A DNA stretch of 6,688 bases. Source: Synergistaceae bacterium. Its GTDB lineage: Bacteria; Synergistota; Synergistia; Synergistales; Synergistaceae. The notes beneath the pieces were generated by a model. The model saw only the letters and a program-made list of their open reading frames with translations, was not told where the DNA came from and did not search any database. The stretch spans positions 1 through 6,688 of the forward strand of contig JAISDQ010000078.1 of assembly GCA_031264605.1 (NCBI GenBank). The letters are read 5' to 3'. This document shows positions 6,278 through 6,688 of the stretch, piece after piece; the stretch's first letter is position 1, and each line of letters opens with the position of its first letter. The translations under genes and the position numbers were made by a program.

Positions 6278-6688
6278 TCAAAACACTGTCGGAGCGGAGA
6301 AAACGGCGGCCATATCCCTTAGCGTTACGTAACGCGGCGTTTGAAACATTTCCTGTTGCGCTCCGACGCTGCGCGCCTTGTCCGCGCCTAGGCCGTGATA
6401 AGGCAGCAGTCTCACTTCCCTGACGTTGCGCGCGCCGTCGATAAAACGAGCCGTTTCCCCGGCGTTTTCCATATTGTCGTTCACTCCGGCTATCACCGGT
6501 ACGCGTATATAAATCTCCACAGGTTCGTGAAAAAATCTCCGCGCGTTCTCCAGAATCAACCTGTTGTCGCTGCCGGTATATTCTTTGTGCAGTCCGGGAT
6601 CCATAATTTTCAGGTCGAGCAAAACGGCTCTGGAATAGGGGAGCACCGCCGCGTATGAATCGAACGGGACGTTCGCCGCGGTATCGAG
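6278..6688 (-). CDS. Glycyl radical enzyme activating enzyme, C-terminal part (radical SAM; cut by window edge)
   Basis: The last 136 residues of a radical-SAM activase, which cleaves S-adenosylmethionine with a 4Fe-4S cluster to place the radical on the glycine of its partner. The N-terminal CX3CX2C cluster motif lies beyond base 6688. The visible part starts L-D-T-A-A-N-V-P, equivalent to the D-T of the monovalent cation site of PFL-AE (D104, T105). It continues with L-L-D-L-K-I-M-D (the second cation-site Asp and the conserved Lys), H-K-E-Y-T-G, Y-I-R-V-P-V-I-A-G-V-N-D, and V-R-L-L-P-Y-H-G-L-G-A-D-K, which carries the substrate-side histidine of the family. Whether it has the extra ferredoxin-like domain common in non-PFL activases cannot be seen. 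It lies 49 nt upstream of the glycyl radical enzyme on the same strand, the normal pairing, so it almost certainly serves Gly741. Confidence 0.92.
   Translation of the reverse strand, partial: LDTAANVPFDSYAAVLPYSRAVLLDLKIMDPGLHKEYTGSDNRLILENARRFFHEPVEIYIRVPVIAGVNDNMENAGETARFIDGARNVREVRLLPYHGLGADKARSVGAQQEMFQTPRYVTLRDMAAVFSAPTVF

Overview
The window looks like a piece of a chromosome from an anaerobic, probably gut or sediment, heterotrophic bacterium. A glycyl radical enzyme with its radical-SAM activase requires anoxic conditions. Ribosome binding sites are strong GGAGG types, one main gene starts with TTG, and genes are tightly packed. The lineage cannot be fixed from sequence alone. An exported flavodoxin and mixed GC content would fit a spirochaete or a Firmicute, but that is only an impression.

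Left block (1-2617, all minus strand). Read in the direction of transcription it is: a promoter with a MerR-type operator in a 19-bp spacer (2585-2615), an exported flavodoxin (1939-2517), a stem-loop (1896-1929), a MerR regulator of the AdhR/NmlR type (1451-1828), a membrane-anchored DUF362 protein (338-1387), and the first 106 residues of a COG0701/ArsP-like permease (1-319, cut by the window edge). Spacings of 110, 63 and 18 nt and the lack of a convincing second promoter suggest one unit, possibly with the regulator controlling its own transcript. The regulator has a cysteine at position 52, as in Bacillus AdhR. The block may therefore be an electrophile or thiol-stress response built around extracytoplasmic redox chemistry (inference).

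Right block (2774-6688). A plus-strand D-galactonate dehydratase gene (dgoD, 2774-3922) has all known metal-binding and catalytic residues at the E. coli positions. It converges, with an 8-nt gap, on a minus-strand pair: a glycyl radical enzyme activase (6278 to beyond 6688, C-terminal part only) followed by a 765-residue glycyl radical enzyme (3931-6228). That enzyme has an intact C-terminal radical loop, but its active-site cysteine motif is G-C-N-D-P instead of the usual G-C-V-E-P. It may belong to an uncharacterised reaction class, and it is the most interesting item here.

The 256-nt region 2518-2773 separates the two divergent blocks and holds the promoters of both. There is no sign of tRNA or rRNA genes, insertion sequences, CRISPR or integrases.
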